Of a stretch of DNA of 64,000 nt, positions 1 to 9,063 are shown piece by piece. Origin of the DNA: Marisediminitalea alba. GTDB lineage: Bacteria; Pseudomonadota; Gammaproteobacteria; Enterobacterales; Alteromonadaceae. Where the stretch lies: NCBI RefSeq assembly GCF_002993365.1, contig NZ_PVNP01000016.1, forward strand, positions 1 through 64,000, written 5' to 3'. The first letter of the stretch is position 1. Each line of letters starts with the position of its first letter. The position numbers and the translations under genes were made by a program. The notes under the pieces are model-generated. The model was not told the DNA's origin. It saw only the letters and a list, made by a program, of their open reading frames with translations, and made no database searches.

Positions 1-1
1 G

Positions 2-211
2 GCGGGAGGTGTTAAGGTGATAGATAAAGTCTTTCATATTCAGAATGTTAACGCCTATCACAGCCGTCTGAAAGCGTGGATGAAACGGTTTCACGGAGTA
101 GCCACAAAATACTTGGAACACTACCTGGGTTGGTTCAGGTTTATGGATAATCCAGAAAACCTTAACGAAAACAGGCTCTTTTCGATTCAACAACAGTTAA
201 TCCGAACATAG
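2..211 (+). CDS. ISXO2-like (IS1595 family) transposase, C-terminal part
   Basis: This is the last 69 codons of a transposase whose reading frame is open to the window's left edge, so the gene starts outside. The residues [24 protein letters not shown] followed by a YLGWFRFMD segment are the usual C-terminal signature of the ISXO2-like DDE transposase domain (the motif is quoted here in two pieces: [12 protein letters not shown] and [12 protein letters not shown]). The enzyme would move its own insertion sequence by a DDE mechanism; the catalytic residues lie upstream of the window. It stops directly before sequence that reads as the N-terminus of a chemotaxis receptor, which marks an IS/host junction. 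The terminal inverted repeat could not be placed with certainty. Confidence 0.8.
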   Translation, partial: AGGVKVIDKVFHIQNVNAYHSRLKAWMKRFHGVATKYLEHYLGWFRFMDNPENLNENRLFSIQQQLIRT

Positions 212-254
212 CCTTAATAAAATCATTCTGGGATTCGCATCCTTTGGTTGTTTA

Positions 255-2204
255 TTGTTAATTACGAGTATTCTTTCCTATTGGGGATTATCCGGTATCC
301 AAACCTCCGCCGAAGACGTCATCGAAGAAAAAATGCCGGTGCAAACGTTGATGAACGAGGTCAATACACAAATACTCACGCTGGCCACGATTACCGCCAA
401 TGGTTATCACGTGAGTTCGTTGCCTGCATTGCAAAACAGCAAGTCGCAGTTTGCCGCCCGCTCGGAAACGTTTGTGCGTGGCCTCGACGAACTGGCTAAA
501 CTGCTGGGTAATGACAAACAGGCCACTCAGGCCATAGCAGCCAGTCAGGAGTATGTAGAGCAAAGCCTTGGCATGTACGAAGCGTTGGAGCAACAGCTTA
601 TCTTTGAGGAGCAGATTGCTGAGCAGTCCGAAAAAGTACTGATGATTGCCGATGAAGCGAGTGCTTTAATGCTCGACCTGAGCTATCTCGACACTAGCGA
701 TCCGGGCATCGAAACAGTAATTGGTACCGGCAATAATATCGACAACAAATTGCTCACCATGAATACGGCCATTGAAGATCTGGTTAATAGCCGCGAAGCC
801 GATGCAACAGCCGTTATTGAAGAAGATTTGGCTTATCAAATCAGTAACCTGGAAGTTGATAAGGATTACCTCAACCGACTGGCTGAAACGGTAGATACCC
901 AGGGCATAGTAGACATGTTTAATGAGCAGTATGAGGCGTTTATTGTTGAGCTCATCGGCAATAACGGGCTGGTGTGGATGCAAAAGCAAAAGCTGGCGTT
1001 TACCAGCGAAAGTGCCGCTCGTCAGGGGGCAGCGAATAAAGCGCTGAACTCGGCCCAAACCACCATTAGCTCGCTATACGGACAAATTAATGCCAGTACC
1101 CTGAATGCGCAACAGAAAATTCTGGACACCGTTATGGGCGCGTTAGTTAAAACCGGTGCGGTCTTTGTAATCGGTTTAATTGCAGCGGTGGTGCTGGCTG
1201 TTATTACTACCCGCAGCATAGCCCGTCCGTTGGTAAAAATAAATCGCGGTCTGACTCAACTGAGTCAGGGCGATCTCACTCGTAAACTGGACGATAATGG
1301 CAGTGATGAATTTGCCGCTCTGGCATCTAAAATTAATGCGCTGACTGAGAGTCTGCGGAGTCTGGTAGGCAATATCCTGTCGCAGGAACACCGCCTTGAA
1401 GAGGTGACTAAATCGAGCATTGCGCTAGGCGAGGAAAGCCTGCAACAGGTTGGCGAACAACGCAAGCAGGTTCAGACCACGGCTACCAATACCGATCATG
1501 TGCGAGAAACCAGCCATCATAACCTCAACCAGATCACTACCGCCATGGAAAAACTGAGTCAGGTGGAACAGCAGAGTCAGAGCATTGCCGCACTGGCTGA
1601 AAATAACCGTCAGCAGGTGCTTGAGCAAGCCCGTCAGGCCGAAGCTTCAGCGCAGGTTGTGCATCGCCTCGATGAGAACAGTCGTAATATCGGCAGTATT
1701 CTGGATGTGATTAAAACCATTGCTGAGCAAACCAATTTGCTGGCGTTGAATGCCGCTATCGAAGCGGCCCGAGCGGGCGAGCAGGGAAGGGGGTTCGCGG
1801 TGGTGGCTGACGAAGTGAGAACCCTGGCAAACCGTACTCATAATTCCACCGAAGAAATAGAAGCTATGATCGGCAGCTTACAAAAAGATGCCCATCAGGC
1901 GGTACAAACCATCAATACGGGCCGTGAACAAGCGCAACAGGGGGCTAAAGCCACCGAACAGGTAACTGAGCAAGTTGCCTCAATTTCAGTGATTATTCAG
2001 GAGCTGAGCCGGATTAACCGCGAGATCGTAACCGATACGGAAAGGCAGGATACACTGCTTGCGGACGTTGCTGGGAGTTTACAGCGAATTGTGGAACTCG
2101 CTGAACTCAGTGCCCACAGTACTGAGCGGGCGAATGCGTCTACTTCGAAAATTGACGTAGAAATTGCTGACTTGAAAAGGGCGGTATCGAAGTTTAGACT
2201 TTAG
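255..2204 (+). CDS. Methyl-accepting chemotaxis protein, 5' end missing at IS junction
   Basis: This encodes a transmembrane chemoreceptor that would signal to CheA/CheW. From the TTG at 255 the product has 649 residues: a short first membrane segment, a periplasmic four-helix-type sensor region, a second membrane segment near residues 299-320, a HAMP domain, and a cytoplasmic MA domain with the conserved hairpin ([20 protein letters not shown], about 498-517). In-frame receptor-like sequence ([15 protein letters not shown]) continues upstream of 255 to about 213 but has no ATG, GTG or TTG, and a stop lies at 198-200. TTG 255 has no Shine-Dalgarno sequence and would cut the first membrane helix short. 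The original start was probably lost to the adjacent IS, so the gene may be non-functional. Ligand unknown. Confidence 0.85.
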   Translation: MLITSILSYWGLSGIQTSAEDVIEEKMPVQTLMNEVNTQILTLATITANGYHVSSLPALQNSKSQFAARSETFVRGLDELAKLLGNDKQATQAIAASQEYVEQSLGMYEALEQQLIFEEQIAEQSEKVLMIADEASALMLDLSYLDTSDPGIETVIGTGNNIDNKLLTMNTAIEDLVNSREADATAVIEEDLAYQISNLEVDKDYLNRLAETVDTQGIVDMFNEQYEAFIVELIGNNGLVWMQKQKLAFTSESAARQGAANKALNSAQTTISSLYGQINASTLNAQQKILDTVMGALVKTGAVFVIGLIAAVVLAVITTRSIARPLVKINRGLTQLSQGDLTRKLDDNGSDEFAALASKINALTESLRSLVGNILSQEHRLEEVTKSSIALGEESLQQVGEQRKQVQTTATNTDHVRETSHHNLNQITTAMEKLSQVEQQSQSIAALAENNRQQVLEQARQAEASAQVVHRLDENSRNIGSILDVIKTIAEQTNLLALNAAIEAARAGEQGRGFAVVADEVRTLANRTHNSTEEIEAMIGSLQKDAHQAVQTINTGREQAQQGAKATEQVTEQVASISVIIQELSRINREIVTDTERQDTLLADVAGSLQRIVELAELSAHSTERANASTSKIDVEIADLKRAVSKFRL

Positions 2205-2237
2205 TTTAAATTAATCGAGAGTTTTCAGGGAAGAACA

Positions 2238-2729
2238 ATGAAATATGCGATCTTAACGGTGTTTGCCGCCGGCTTTATAGTGGCCTGCGGCGCCACTGAG
2301 CCCGCTACCACTCCCGCCACAAGTGAATATGCCCAACTACCACTAAGCACCGATGTTCTGGCTATGCCTGAATGGCAGGCGCTCGAACGTTTTCCTGCCC
2401 GCTATCCAAAGAAAGAAGCCATGGCGGCTAATACAGGATGCGCTACTGTTGAGTACGTGATAAAGCCTGATAACACTGTCACCGGTATTCGTGTAGTGGA
2501 ATCGAGCAGCCGACATTTTGCAAAAGAAGCCCAGCAGGTGGTCGCTAAGTGGAAATGGGCGGCAATGCCAGCCGGCATTTTAGACAAGCCGGTTAAAACC
2601 CAGACCCGCTTTGAGTTTTGTCTTGAAGATGGTTCGGGGCAATGTCGACTGGAAAAGCTGGCCAGTAAAACCGGGTGTTCCGGCAGTGATATAATTGCTT
2701 CGGTAGGAATGAGGGTAAGCCGGGGGTAA
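2238..2729 (+). CDS. TonB C-terminal-domain lipoprotein
   Basis: This is a 163-residue protein with a lipoprotein signal (lipobox ending in VACG, Cys at about 17) and a TonB C-terminal domain at about residues 55-130 (segments CATVEYVIKPDNTVTGIRVV and AQQVVAKWKW). Free-standing TonB_C lipoproteins of this kind are common in gammaproteobacteria. They lack the TonB membrane anchor and Pro-rich linker, so a direct role in energising outer-membrane receptors is not shown. The ATG at 2238 follows a GGGAAG Shine-Dalgarno sequence. It sits alone, 33 bp after the chemoreceptor gene, and shares a bidirectional hairpin with the convergent flavodoxin gene. Function is otherwise unknown. Confidence 0.7.
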   Translation: MKYAILTVFAAGFIVACGATEPATTPATSEYAQLPLSTDVLAMPEWQALERFPARYPKKEAMAANTGCATVEYVIKPDNTVTGIRVVESSSRHFAKEAQQVVAKWKWAAMPAGILDKPVKTQTRFEFCLEDGSGQCRLEKLASKTGCSGSDIIASVGMRVSRG

Positions 2730-2760
2730 ATCTTATAAGCCAACCGTTTACAGGCAAAAA

Positions 2761-2790
2761 AAACGCAGGGCTAAACCTGCGTTTTTTGAA
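2761..2790. terminator. Bidirectional rho-independent terminator
   Basis: A 9-bp stem (AAACGCAGG / CCTGCGTTT) with a 6-nt loop is flanked by an A-run on the left and a T-run on the right. It can end both the TonB-like gene (+) and the flavodoxin operon (-). Confidence 0.85.
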
Positions 2791-2802
2791 CTTAAGCCGA
2801 AT

Positions 2803-3327
2803 TTAAGCCAGTTCGGCCAGACAAAGCTCTTCGTTTAACTGCTGACACCAGGCGCGAACACGTTCGTCGGTGAGTTCTGGCTGACGGTCTTCGTCGATAC
2901 CCAGACCCACGAAGTGAGTGTCATCGGCCATGCCTTTAGAGGCTTCAAAATCGTAACCGTCGGTAGACCACTGACCTACCAGGATAGCACCACGGGCTTC
3001 AACGATGTCACGAACCATGCCCATGGCATCAAGGAAATACTCTGCGTAGTCTTCCTGATCACCACAACCAAAGATGGCTACCAGCTTGTCGGTAAAATCT
3101 ATTTGCTCCAGCTCAGGGAAGAAATCGTCCCAGTCACACTGCGCTTCGCCGTAATACCAGGTAGGAATACCGAAAATCAGCAAATCAAACTCTGCAATCT
3201 GCTCTTTAGAGCTCTTTGCAATATCGTGAACGTCAATCAGGTTTTTACCCAATTCTTTTTGAATTAACTTGGCAACATGCTCTGTATTGCCAGTGTCGCT
3301 ACCAAAAAACAGGCCAACACTTGCCAT
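2803..3327 (-). CDS. fldA: Long-chain flavodoxin
   Basis: This 174-residue FMN protein is a low-potential electron carrier that can replace ferredoxin when iron is scarce. The FMN phosphate-binding loop GSDTGNT is at residues 9-15; the FMN-stacking loops PTWYYGE and FGCGDQEDYAEYF are present, and the ~20-residue insert of long-chain flavodoxins is included. Length fits the FldA family. ATG 3327 has an AGAGG ribosome site 7 nt upstream. The DUF2788 gene lies 33 bp upstream on the same strand and is probably cotranscribed. A Fur-box-like sequence lies further upstream (3769-3783). The annotation is secure; iron regulation is inference. Confidence 0.96.
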   Translation of the reverse strand: MASVGLFFGSDTGNTEHVAKLIQKELGKNLIDVHDIAKSSKEQIAEFDLLIFGIPTWYYGEAQCDWDDFFPELEQIDFTDKLVAIFGCGDQEDYAEYFLDAMGMVRDIVEARGAILVGQWSTDGYDFEASKGMADDTHFVGLGIDEDRQPELTDERVRAWCQQLNEELCLAELA

Positions 3328-3360
3328 ATCTAACCTCTATCTACTTACTTTTGAAAATGG

Positions 3361-3585
3361 TTATCCGGATACGCCGCTGCTCTGCCAGAACAGCTGGATA
3401 ATCCCTTTTGCAATAAAACCCATGGCTCCCAGACCCAGAACACCATAGGCGACAACCCGGCCAATCATGGGAACATCGTTCTTTTTCAATACGTCATGGA
3501 CGGCAAAAATCATCAGAACAAACAATATCACCAGCCCTAAATCGAGCATGATAGATTCTATTTGTTCGTAATACTTCGCAAGCAT
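3361..3585 (-). CDS. DUF2788 small membrane protein
   Basis: This is a 74-residue protein with two predicted membrane helices (LDLGLVILFVLMIFAVHDVL and GVLGLGAMGFIAKGIIQLFW). It matches the DUF2788 family, which in Shewanella, Vibrio and relatives is regularly encoded between ybfF and fldA, as here. No biochemical function is known. The ATG at 3585 has an AAAGG site upstream; an internal ATG (residue 13) is possible but would remove only the short charged N-terminus. Likely cotranscribed with fldA. Confidence 0.85.
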   Translation of the reverse strand: MLAKYYEQIESIMLDLGLVILFVLMIFAVHDVLKKNDVPMIGRVVAYGVLGLGAMGFIAKGIIQLFWQSSGVSG

Positions 3586-3768
3586 AAAAAACCTTTACTG
3601 TATTTTCGCGCGCAAACTATACCACAGTAATGTGGCTATCGCAGGCATTGTTACTGACTTTTGTGTCAATGCGGCCGACGTTGCGGCAACTCAGAATGAC
3701 AACTTCCGCAGCCTGCCAGCTCTTAGAATCTGATTGGCGCGGAGTATATCACAACCGGTCTTTGTAAA

Positions 3769-3783
3769 TGCAAATGTTTATCA
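3769..3783 (-). promoter_or_regulatory. Candidate Fur box upstream of DUF2788-fldA
   Basis: On the minus strand the 15-mer TGATAAACATTTGCA matches the 7-1-7 Fur consensus (TGATAAT-N-ATTATCA) at 11 of 14 positions. It is nested in a perfect 10-bp inverted repeat (3761-3770 / 3782-3791, TTTGTAAATG) with an 11-nt spacer. The site lies 184 bp upstream of the DUF2788 start and 17 bp downstream of the ybfF stop codon. The hairpin could instead serve as a ybfF transcript end. Fur control of flavodoxin is known in other gammaproteobacteria. Confidence 0.4.
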
Positions 3784-3799
3784 TTTACAAAATTAATGG

Positions 3800-4585
3800 T
3801 CAGGGTGTTAACGCCCGTTCGACCAACCCGTTGACTACCTGCGGTTTCTCGGCATGTAACCAGTGACCAACGCCCTCAACAAATTTGGCTTTAGCGTTAG
3901 GGAAGTACTTGCCGATAACTGCCTGATGTTGCCGGGTGATGTAGTCTGATTCGCCACCTTTTATAAATGTCACACCGCCTTCAAAGCGTGCATTGTCCGG
4001 CGCGGAGAAGCCGCCCACGTTAGCGTAGTCTTTTTCCAGGCCTGCCACGTTAAACCGCCATTGCCACTGACCATCATCACTCTGATAGAGGCTCTTTAAC
4101 AAAAACTGTCTGACCCCGGGGATTTTAATCTCAGATTGCATCACACTGTCTGCCTCTTTACGTCCGCTTATACTGCTGAGATCAACCTTTTTGAGACCGG
4201 CAAATACCGATTGGTGATGAGGCGGGTAGGTGACCGGAGCAATATCCATGGGCACCAGTTTATCAACGCGGTCCGGATGGGTGAGCGCGGTGAGCATGGC
4301 TACTTTGCCACCCAGCGAATGGCCCACAACATGACACTTATCAATGTGCTGATCATCAAGCACCCGGACGAGCGCGCTAACGCAGTCTGCCAGGGTAAAG
4401 GTGTCTACCCACGGCGATTCACCGTGGTCCGGTAAGTCGATAGCAATGACATTAAAGGCATCTGTAAGGTGGCGTCTGAGTGCGGCTAAATTATCCAGAT
4501 TACCAAACAAACCATGAATCAAAACAACCCAGGGGGCATTTTGTTTTTCGCAGTGATACTGCGCAAAATTAAGTGATATAGACAT
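3800..4585 (-). CDS. ybfF: YbfF-type alpha/beta-hydrolase (acyl esterase)
   Basis: This 261-residue cytoplasmic hydrolase belongs to the YbfF esterase family, which cleaves short-chain and palmitoyl-CoA-type esters in vitro. The oxyanion segment is LIHGLFGNLDNL (22-33), the nucleophile elbow GHSLGG carries the serine, and the C-terminal catalytic histidine lies in VGHWLHAEKP. The start at 4585 lies just after the H-NS-family gene's terminator and has no good ribosome site, so expression may be low or from a promoter inside the 38-bp gap. Its position next to DUF2788 and fldA is the conserved arrangement in this order. Confidence 0.92.
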   Translation of the reverse strand: MSISLNFAQYHCEKQNAPWVVLIHGLFGNLDNLAALRRHLTDAFNVIAIDLPDHGESPWVDTFTLADCVSALVRVLDDQHIDKCHVVGHSLGGKVAMLTALTHPDRVDKLVPMDIAPVTYPPHHQSVFAGLKKVDLSSISGRKEADSVMQSEIKIPGVRQFLLKSLYQSDDGQWQWRFNVAGLEKDYANVGGFSAPDNARFEGGVTFIKGGESDYITRQHQAVIGKYFPNAKAKFVEGVGHWLHAEKPQVVNGLVERALTP

Positions 4586-4590
4586 GTAAA

Positions 4591-4614
4591 TAAAAAAGCG
4601 GGGAGAGTCCCCGC
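4591..4614 (-). terminator. Rho-independent terminator of the H-NS-family gene
   Basis: The 7-bp stem GCGGGGA / TCCCCGC with a 3-nt loop is followed on the minus strand by a run of six Ts. It lies 10 bp past the H-NS-family stop codon. Confidence 0.88.
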
Positions 4615-4623
4615 TATTAAAGA

Positions 4624-5019
4624 TTAAATTGCGAAATCTTCTAAAGACTGACCTTTTGCAAGGGCATCTTTAAATACTACCGGCATTCTGCCAACGCCGG
4701 TCCAGGCGACAGTTTCACCATCAACGGTAATTTTATATTTAACCGGACGTTTTTTACCGGATTTACGTTTTGGCTTGGTTTCTGCCACATCCTGTAAATC
4801 GGCTACATCAATGCCGGCTTCTTCCATTTGTTTTTTAATTTCTTCAAGCTTGGCAAGTTTCTCCTGCTGGGCTTTAATTAATTCAGCTTCCTGCTCTTTT
4901 CTTTTTTCGATAATGTTATTCAGCTTTTCCTGAACACTCGTTAACTCTTCTACCGATAAATCCTTTACGGCACCTTGTAAACGTCGTCCATGAGTTAAAA
5001 TTTCTAAAAACTCACTCAT
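4624..5019 (-). CDS. H-NS family nucleoid-structuring protein
   Basis: This 131-residue DNA-binding protein has the H-NS layout: an N-terminal oligomerisation region (MSEFLEILTHGRRLQGAVKD), a long Glu/Lys/Gln coiled coil (about 25-70), a basic linker (KPKRKSGKKRP) and a C-terminal DNA-binding domain. The core AWTGVGRMP is a variant of the canonical TWTGRGRxP AT-hook-like motif. It would silence AT-rich, often foreign, DNA such as the cassette array at 48.8-51.4 kb; that link is inference. The ATG at 5019 has an AGGCAG site about 9 nt upstream. It appears monocistronic with its own terminator. Confidence 0.93.
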   Translation of the reverse strand: MSEFLEILTHGRRLQGAVKDLSVEELTSVQEKLNNIIEKRKEQEAELIKAQQEKLAKLEEIKKQMEEAGIDVADLQDVAETKPKRKSGKKRPVKYKITVDGETVAWTGVGRMPVVFKDALAKGQSLEDFAI

Positions 5020-5104
5020 TAATTATCTGCCTATGTTTAAAAACTATGACAATTCTAATTTAATCTCGTGGTTTTTCAAAATTATATTTAAAACAATAAA
5101 CGAA

Positions 5105-6751
5105 TTACATATTCGGATAATTAGGACCGCTGGCGCCTTCGGGTACCACCCAGCGGATATTTTGCGCCGGATCTTTAATGTCACAGGTTTTACAATGTAC
5201 GCAATTGGCCGCATTAATCTGAAACTGCGGTTGCTTGTCGTCACCCTCAACTATCTCGTATACACCAGCAGGGCAGTAGCGTTGTGCTGGTTCCGCGTAA
5301 CTTGGCAGATTAACCTTTACCGGTATTTCCGGGTCTTTTAACTGCAGGTGACAGGGTTGGTCCTCGTCGTGACTGGTATTGGCTAAATACACCGATGATA
5401 ATTTATCAAAACTGAGTTTATTATCCGGCTTTTCATAGTTTATTGGCTGGCACTGGGCGGCAGATTTTAATTTTTTAAAGTCAGCATCAGTATCTTTTAA
5501 TGTCACAAAAAGATTGCCGTTAAAAATATTTTGTTCCAGCGTATTAAACGCACCTCCCAGTAAATTGCCAAATTTATGCAGGGCCGGGCCAAAGTTCCGT
5601 CCTTTAAAAAGTTCATTTCTTAAATCACTTTGCTGATAGGCCTGATTAAATTCTGTACAAAAGTCTGTGTTGGTCGCCTGATTAATTTGATTAAAAATAA
5701 CTTCTGCGGCCATTTTGCCCGACTTAATTGCCGTATGAATGCCTTTAATTTTAGAAAAATTTAACGTTCCGGCATTACAACCTACCAGACATCCCCCCGG
5801 AAAAGCCATTTGTGGTAAAGAATTAAATCCGCCTTTGGTAATGGCTCGCGCACCATAAGCTACCCGTTCACCGCCGTTTAAATATTGAGCAAACAGCGGA
5901 TGATGTTTCATGCGTTGAAATTCATCGAAGGGACTTAAATACGGGTTGTCGTAATTCAAATCAACAATTAAACCAACATAAATTTGATTATTTTCGGCAT
6001 GATATAAATAACTGCCTCCGGAGGCTTCCGTTAATGGCCAGCCAGCAGTGTGAACAACCAGGCCCGGCTGATGTACTGCCGGATCGACCTGCCAGATTTC
6101 TTTAAAACCGATGGCATAATGTTGCGCTGTGGCGTTCTTATCCAAGGTAAACTTTTCAATCAGGGTTTTACCCAGATGACCACGACACCCTTCGGCAAAA
6201 ACGGTATATTTTGCTTTAAGTAACATACCCGGCATGTAGCTATCTTTTTCAGAGCCATCAGCAGCCACGCCCATATCGCCGGTAATAATGCCGCCCACGC
6301 TGCCATCATCGTTATAAAAAACATCCGCAGCAGCAAAGCCGGGAAATATTTCAATACCCATGCCTTCGGCCTGCTCGGCAAGCCAGCGACACAGATTCCC
6401 GAGTGAAACAATATAGTTGCCTTTATTATGCATGGTTTTAGGCGTAATCAGATCCGGCAGCTTAATACTGGCGCTCTCGCTGCGTAACAGATACGTGGCA
6501 TCCTCGGTTACCGGTTGATTAAGCGGCGCGCCTTTCTCCTGCCAGTCGGGAATGAGTTCGCTGAGGGCCGCGCTTTCCATCACGCCACCGGATAGAATAT
6601 GAGCACCGACTTCCGAACCTTTCTCGACGATACAGATGGATAACTCAGAGCCCGACTGCTCAGCCTGTTGAGCCAGTCGGATAGCGGTAGCGAGGCCCGA
6701 TGGACCTGCGCCAACAATCACAACGTCAAACTCCATTGATTCTCTTTTCAC
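5105..6751 (-). CDS. etfD: Electron transfer flavoprotein-ubiquinone oxidoreductase
   Basis: This membrane-associated flavoprotein passes electrons from reduced ETF to ubiquinone, draining fatty-acid and branched-chain amino-acid oxidation. The FAD-binding GAGPSGLA motif lies near the N-terminus, and a C-terminal 4Fe-4S domain has CPAGVYE and CVHCKTCDIKDPAQN. I chose the GTG at 6751 (VKRESMEFDVVIVG) because relatives start with (M)xRESMEFDVVIVG and an AGGAGAAAGG site precedes it; ATG 6766 is a longer alternative and ATG 6736 a shorter one. At 548 residues it has the normal family length. It is divergent from etfBA across a region with a perfect 18-bp palindrome, so both units are probably co-regulated. 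Confidence 0.97.
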   Translation of the reverse strand: MKRESMEFDVVIVGAGPSGLATAIRLAQQAEQSGSELSICIVEKGSEVGAHILSGGVMESAALSELIPDWQEKGAPLNQPVTEDATYLLRSESASIKLPDLITPKTMHNKGNYIVSLGNLCRWLAEQAEGMGIEIFPGFAAADVFYNDDGSVGGIITGDMGVAADGSEKDSYMPGMLLKAKYTVFAEGCRGHLGKTLIEKFTLDKNATAQHYAIGFKEIWQVDPAVHQPGLVVHTAGWPLTEASGGSYLYHAENNQIYVGLIVDLNYDNPYLSPFDEFQRMKHHPLFAQYLNGGERVAYGARAITKGGFNSLPQMAFPGGCLVGCNAGTLNFSKIKGIHTAIKSGKMAAEVIFNQINQATNTDFCTEFNQAYQQSDLRNELFKGRNFGPALHKFGNLLGGAFNTLEQNIFNGNLFVTLKDTDADFKKLKSAAQCQPINYEKPDNKLSFDKLSSVYLANTSHDEDQPCHLQLKDPEIPVKVNLPSYAEPAQRYCPAGVYEIVEGDDKQPQFQINAANCVHCKTCDIKDPAQNIRWVVPEGASGPNYPNM

Positions 6752-6863
6752 GGCCTTTCTCCTCATATTCTGATTTGATTTTATTGTTCTCTGTAGGGGC
6801 GTTAACTGGCAACCTTATTTGCCACTTTCATGGCTTTTATTGCGTTGCGTCAAACTAAACCAG

Positions 6864-6881
6864 GTTGACGTTAACGTCAAC
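6864..6881. promoter_or_regulatory. Perfect 18-bp palindrome in the ETF divergent promoter
   Basis: The sequence GTTGACGTTAACGTCAAC is its own reverse complement and lies between etfD and etfBA. From memory it resembles the operator of LiuR, the MerR-family regulator of branched-chain amino-acid catabolism whose regulon includes etf genes in related bacteria. A second, weaker repeat (TGACAG-TTG-CTGTCA, 6933-6947) lies nearer etfB and overlaps a TTGACA -35-like hexamer (6932-6937). Confidence 0.6.
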
Positions 6882-7014
6882 TGCAAGTAAATTTTATGCT
6901 AAAGATGTTGCAAAAGTGTTGTTACGTCAAATTGACAGTTGCTGTCATTAAAGTGCCATAGTTATTGGAGCACGATCTAAGCAGACTAAACCGTAAAGGA
7001 TGAAAGAGGCTTAT

Positions 7015-7770
7015 ATGAAAATACTGGTGCCGGTAAAACGGGTAATCGATTACAACGTAAAAGTGCGGGTTAAATCCGATCAATCCGATGTGGATTTAAC
7101 CAACGCTAAAATGGCCATGAATCCTTTTTGTGAAATAGCAGTGGAAGAGGCGGTCAGATTAAAGGAAAAAGGTATCGCGACGGAAATTGTTGCCGTTAGC
7201 ATTGGCCCTAAGGCATGTCAGGAGCAGATCCGAAATGCCATGGCGCTCGGTGCAGACCGCGGTATTCATGTGGAGTGCGAAACGTTTCCTGAGTCGTTAC
7301 AGGTTGCCAAGATTCTGGCTCGCCTGGTGGAGCAGGAATCACCGGGCCTGGTGATTATTGGTAAACAAGCCATCGATTCTGATAATAATCAGACCGGTCA
7401 GATGCTGGCAGCATTAACCAAAATGCCCCAGGCGACCTTTGCCTCGGCGGTGGAAGTAGAGGGTGACGACAGCCTGAAAGTGACCCGCGAAATCGACGGT
7501 GGATTGCAAACCCTGAAACTCAGCATGCCTGCAGTGGTGTCTACCGATTTACGCTTAAATGAACCACGCTATGCCAAATTGCCGGATATCATGAAAGCTA
7601 AACGTAAACCGCTGGCGGTAATGAGTACCGACGAACTGGGCGTGGACATTACCCCACGGGTAACAACCTTGAAAGTAACGCCTCCACCGGCCAGAAGTGC
7701 AGGTGTTAAAGTTGAGACAGTGGCTGAACTGATGGCAAAACTTCGCGAAGAAGCAAAGGTGATCTCATGA
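7015..7770 (+). CDS. etfB: Electron transfer flavoprotein beta subunit
   Basis: This 251-residue subunit forms the EtfA/EtfB heterodimer that takes electrons from acyl-CoA dehydrogenases. [14 protein letters not shown] at the N-terminus, the AMP-binding region and the recognition-loop segment [20 protein letters not shown] are characteristic of the family. Two in-frame ATGs occur; the one at 7015 is chosen because the family begins at MKILVPVKR and an AGAGG site lies 7 nt before it, whereas the ATG at 7000 adds five atypical residues. It overlaps etfA by 4 bp (ATGA), indicating translational coupling. Confidence 0.97.
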   Translation: MKILVPVKRVIDYNVKVRVKSDQSDVDLTNAKMAMNPFCEIAVEEAVRLKEKGIATEIVAVSIGPKACQEQIRNAMALGADRGIHVECETFPESLQVAKILARLVEQESPGLVIIGKQAIDSDNNQTGQMLAALTKMPQATFASAVEVEGDDSLKVTREIDGGLQTLKLSMPAVVSTDLRLNEPRYAKLPDIMKAKRKPLAVMSTDELGVDITPRVTTLKVTPPPARSAGVKVETVAELMAKLREEAKVIS

Positions 7771-8699
7771 GCATACTGATTTACGCAGAGCATGATAATA
7801 AACACCTTAAATCGGAAACGCACAAACTGGTAACAGCTGCCACACAGCTTGGTGACGATATCCATATTCTGGTAGCCGGATTAGATTGCGCGGCAGTAGC
7901 CGAGCAGGCAGCTACTATTGCCGGCGTAAAACGTGTCATGCTGGCAGACAATCCGGCCTACGCACATCAGCTTGCTGAGAACACCGCCGATTTAGTACTC
8001 GATATCGCAGAGGGTTATACTCATATTCTGGCGGCGGCTACCACTACCGGTAAGAACTTTATGCCACGGGTGGCGGCGTTACTCGATGTGGTGCAGCTAT
8101 CTGATATCATTGGCATCGAAAGCCAAGATACCTTTGTGCGACCTATATATGCCGGTAACGCTATCGCAACAGTGCAAAGTAGCGATGCCGTTAAGGTAGT
8201 TACGGTTCGGGCCTCGGCCTTTGATGCAGCACAAGAGGGGGACAGTGTTTCAGTTGAGACTCTAGCAACGGTAATCGAAAACACTCAGGTAACCTTTGAA
8301 AGTGACGAAATGACCAAGTCAGATCGCCCTGAACTGACGGCGGCAGACATTGTTATCTCCGGTGGACGCGGTATGAAGGATGGTGAGCACTTTGCCATGC
8401 TGGAGCGGATAGCCGACCAGCTTGGAGCTGCCGTAGGGGCAAGCCGGGCGGCCGTCGATGCCGGGTTTGTACCTAACGATATGCAGGTAGGGCAAACCGG
8501 TAAGATTGTTGCGCCACAGCTTTATATAGCGGTAGGCATATCCGGCGCTATCCAGCACTTAGCGGGTATGAAGGACTCAAAAGTGATTGTCGCCATCAAC
8601 AAGGATCCGGAAGCGCCTATTTTTCAGGTAGCGGACTACGGTTTGGTAGCAGACCTGTTTGATGCCTTACCGGAAATCGAAAGCGCGCTGGGCAGCTAA
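7767..8699 (+). CDS. etfA: Electron transfer flavoprotein alpha subunit
   Basis: This 310-residue FAD-carrying subunit is the partner of EtfB. The C-terminal FAD domain shows the family sequence [12 protein letters not shown], the [10 protein letters not shown] segment, [20 protein letters not shown] and the closing [18 protein letters not shown]. Length is normal. It starts inside the etfB stop codon and is followed 19 bp later by a strong terminator, so etfBA forms a closed two-gene operon that feeds the divergently encoded ETF-QO. Confidence 0.97.
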   Translation: MSILIYAEHDNKHLKSETHKLVTAATQLGDDIHILVAGLDCAAVAEQAATIAGVKRVMLADNPAYAHQLAENTADLVLDIAEGYTHILAAATTTGKNFMPRVAALLDVVQLSDIIGIESQDTFVRPIYAGNAIATVQSSDAVKVVTVRASAFDAAQEGDSVSVETLATVIENTQVTFESDEMTKSDRPELTAADIVISGGRGMKDGEHFAMLERIADQLGAAVGASRAAVDAGFVPNDMQVGQTGKIVAPQLYIAVGISGAIQHLAGMKDSKVIVAINKDPEAPIFQVADYGLVADLFDALPEIESALGS

Positions 8700-8718
8700 G
8701 GGCTGAGCCAGTTAAATA

Positions 8719-8752
8719 CGCCCGGCAGGCAGGTTGTCTGCCGGGCGCTTTT
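8719..8752 (+). terminator. Rho-independent terminator of etfBA
   Basis: A 10-bp GC stem (CGCCCGGCAG / CTGCCGGGCG) closes a 9-nt loop and is followed by CTTTTCG. It lies 20 bp past etfA. Confidence 0.85.
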
Positions 8753-8754
8753 CG

Positions 8755-9063
8755 CTATACCCGAACCACTGAATTATCGTCAAAACTCACCGGTGAAGGC
8801 GAGTAAGCATCGGCTTCCCAGTCGTTTTCCCAATTTTCGTCATCGAGCAAATAACGGAACTGGTATTCCGCTTCCGCAGGCAGGTTTACCGTTTGGGTAA
8901 AATCGCCGTTCTTAAGCTTTTTCATTGGTTCAGCCTGGATATCCCACGCATTAAAATCGCCTAGCAGCTTGGCAGTGTCGGCATTATTGGCTTCACTGGC
9001 CTTTAACTTGAAAGTTACTTTGCAGATTGGTTTAGATTTTAAATATTGTTTCTTCAGACTCAT
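8755..9063 (-). CDS. Isoamylase early-set (CBM48/AMPK-type glycogen-binding) domain protein
   Basis: This 102-residue protein consists almost only of an isoamylase N-terminal/AMPK-beta-like carbohydrate-binding fold, shown by VTFKLKASEANNADTAKLLG, DFNAWD and the YQFRYLLDDENWENDWEAD strands. Stand-alone versions are frequent in marine gammaproteobacteria and are assumed to bind glycogen or related glucans; no catalytic domain is present. ATG 9063 has a GGAGAG site 8 nt upstream. A perfect HexR-type palindrome lies 25 bp further upstream (9088-9102), linking the gene to central-carbon control (inference). Confidence 0.88.
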   Translation of the reverse strand: MSLKKQYLKSKPICKVTFKLKASEANNADTAKLLGDFNAWDIQAEPMKKLKNGDFTQTVNLPAEAEYQFRYLLDDENWENDWEADAYSPSPVSFDDNSVVRV

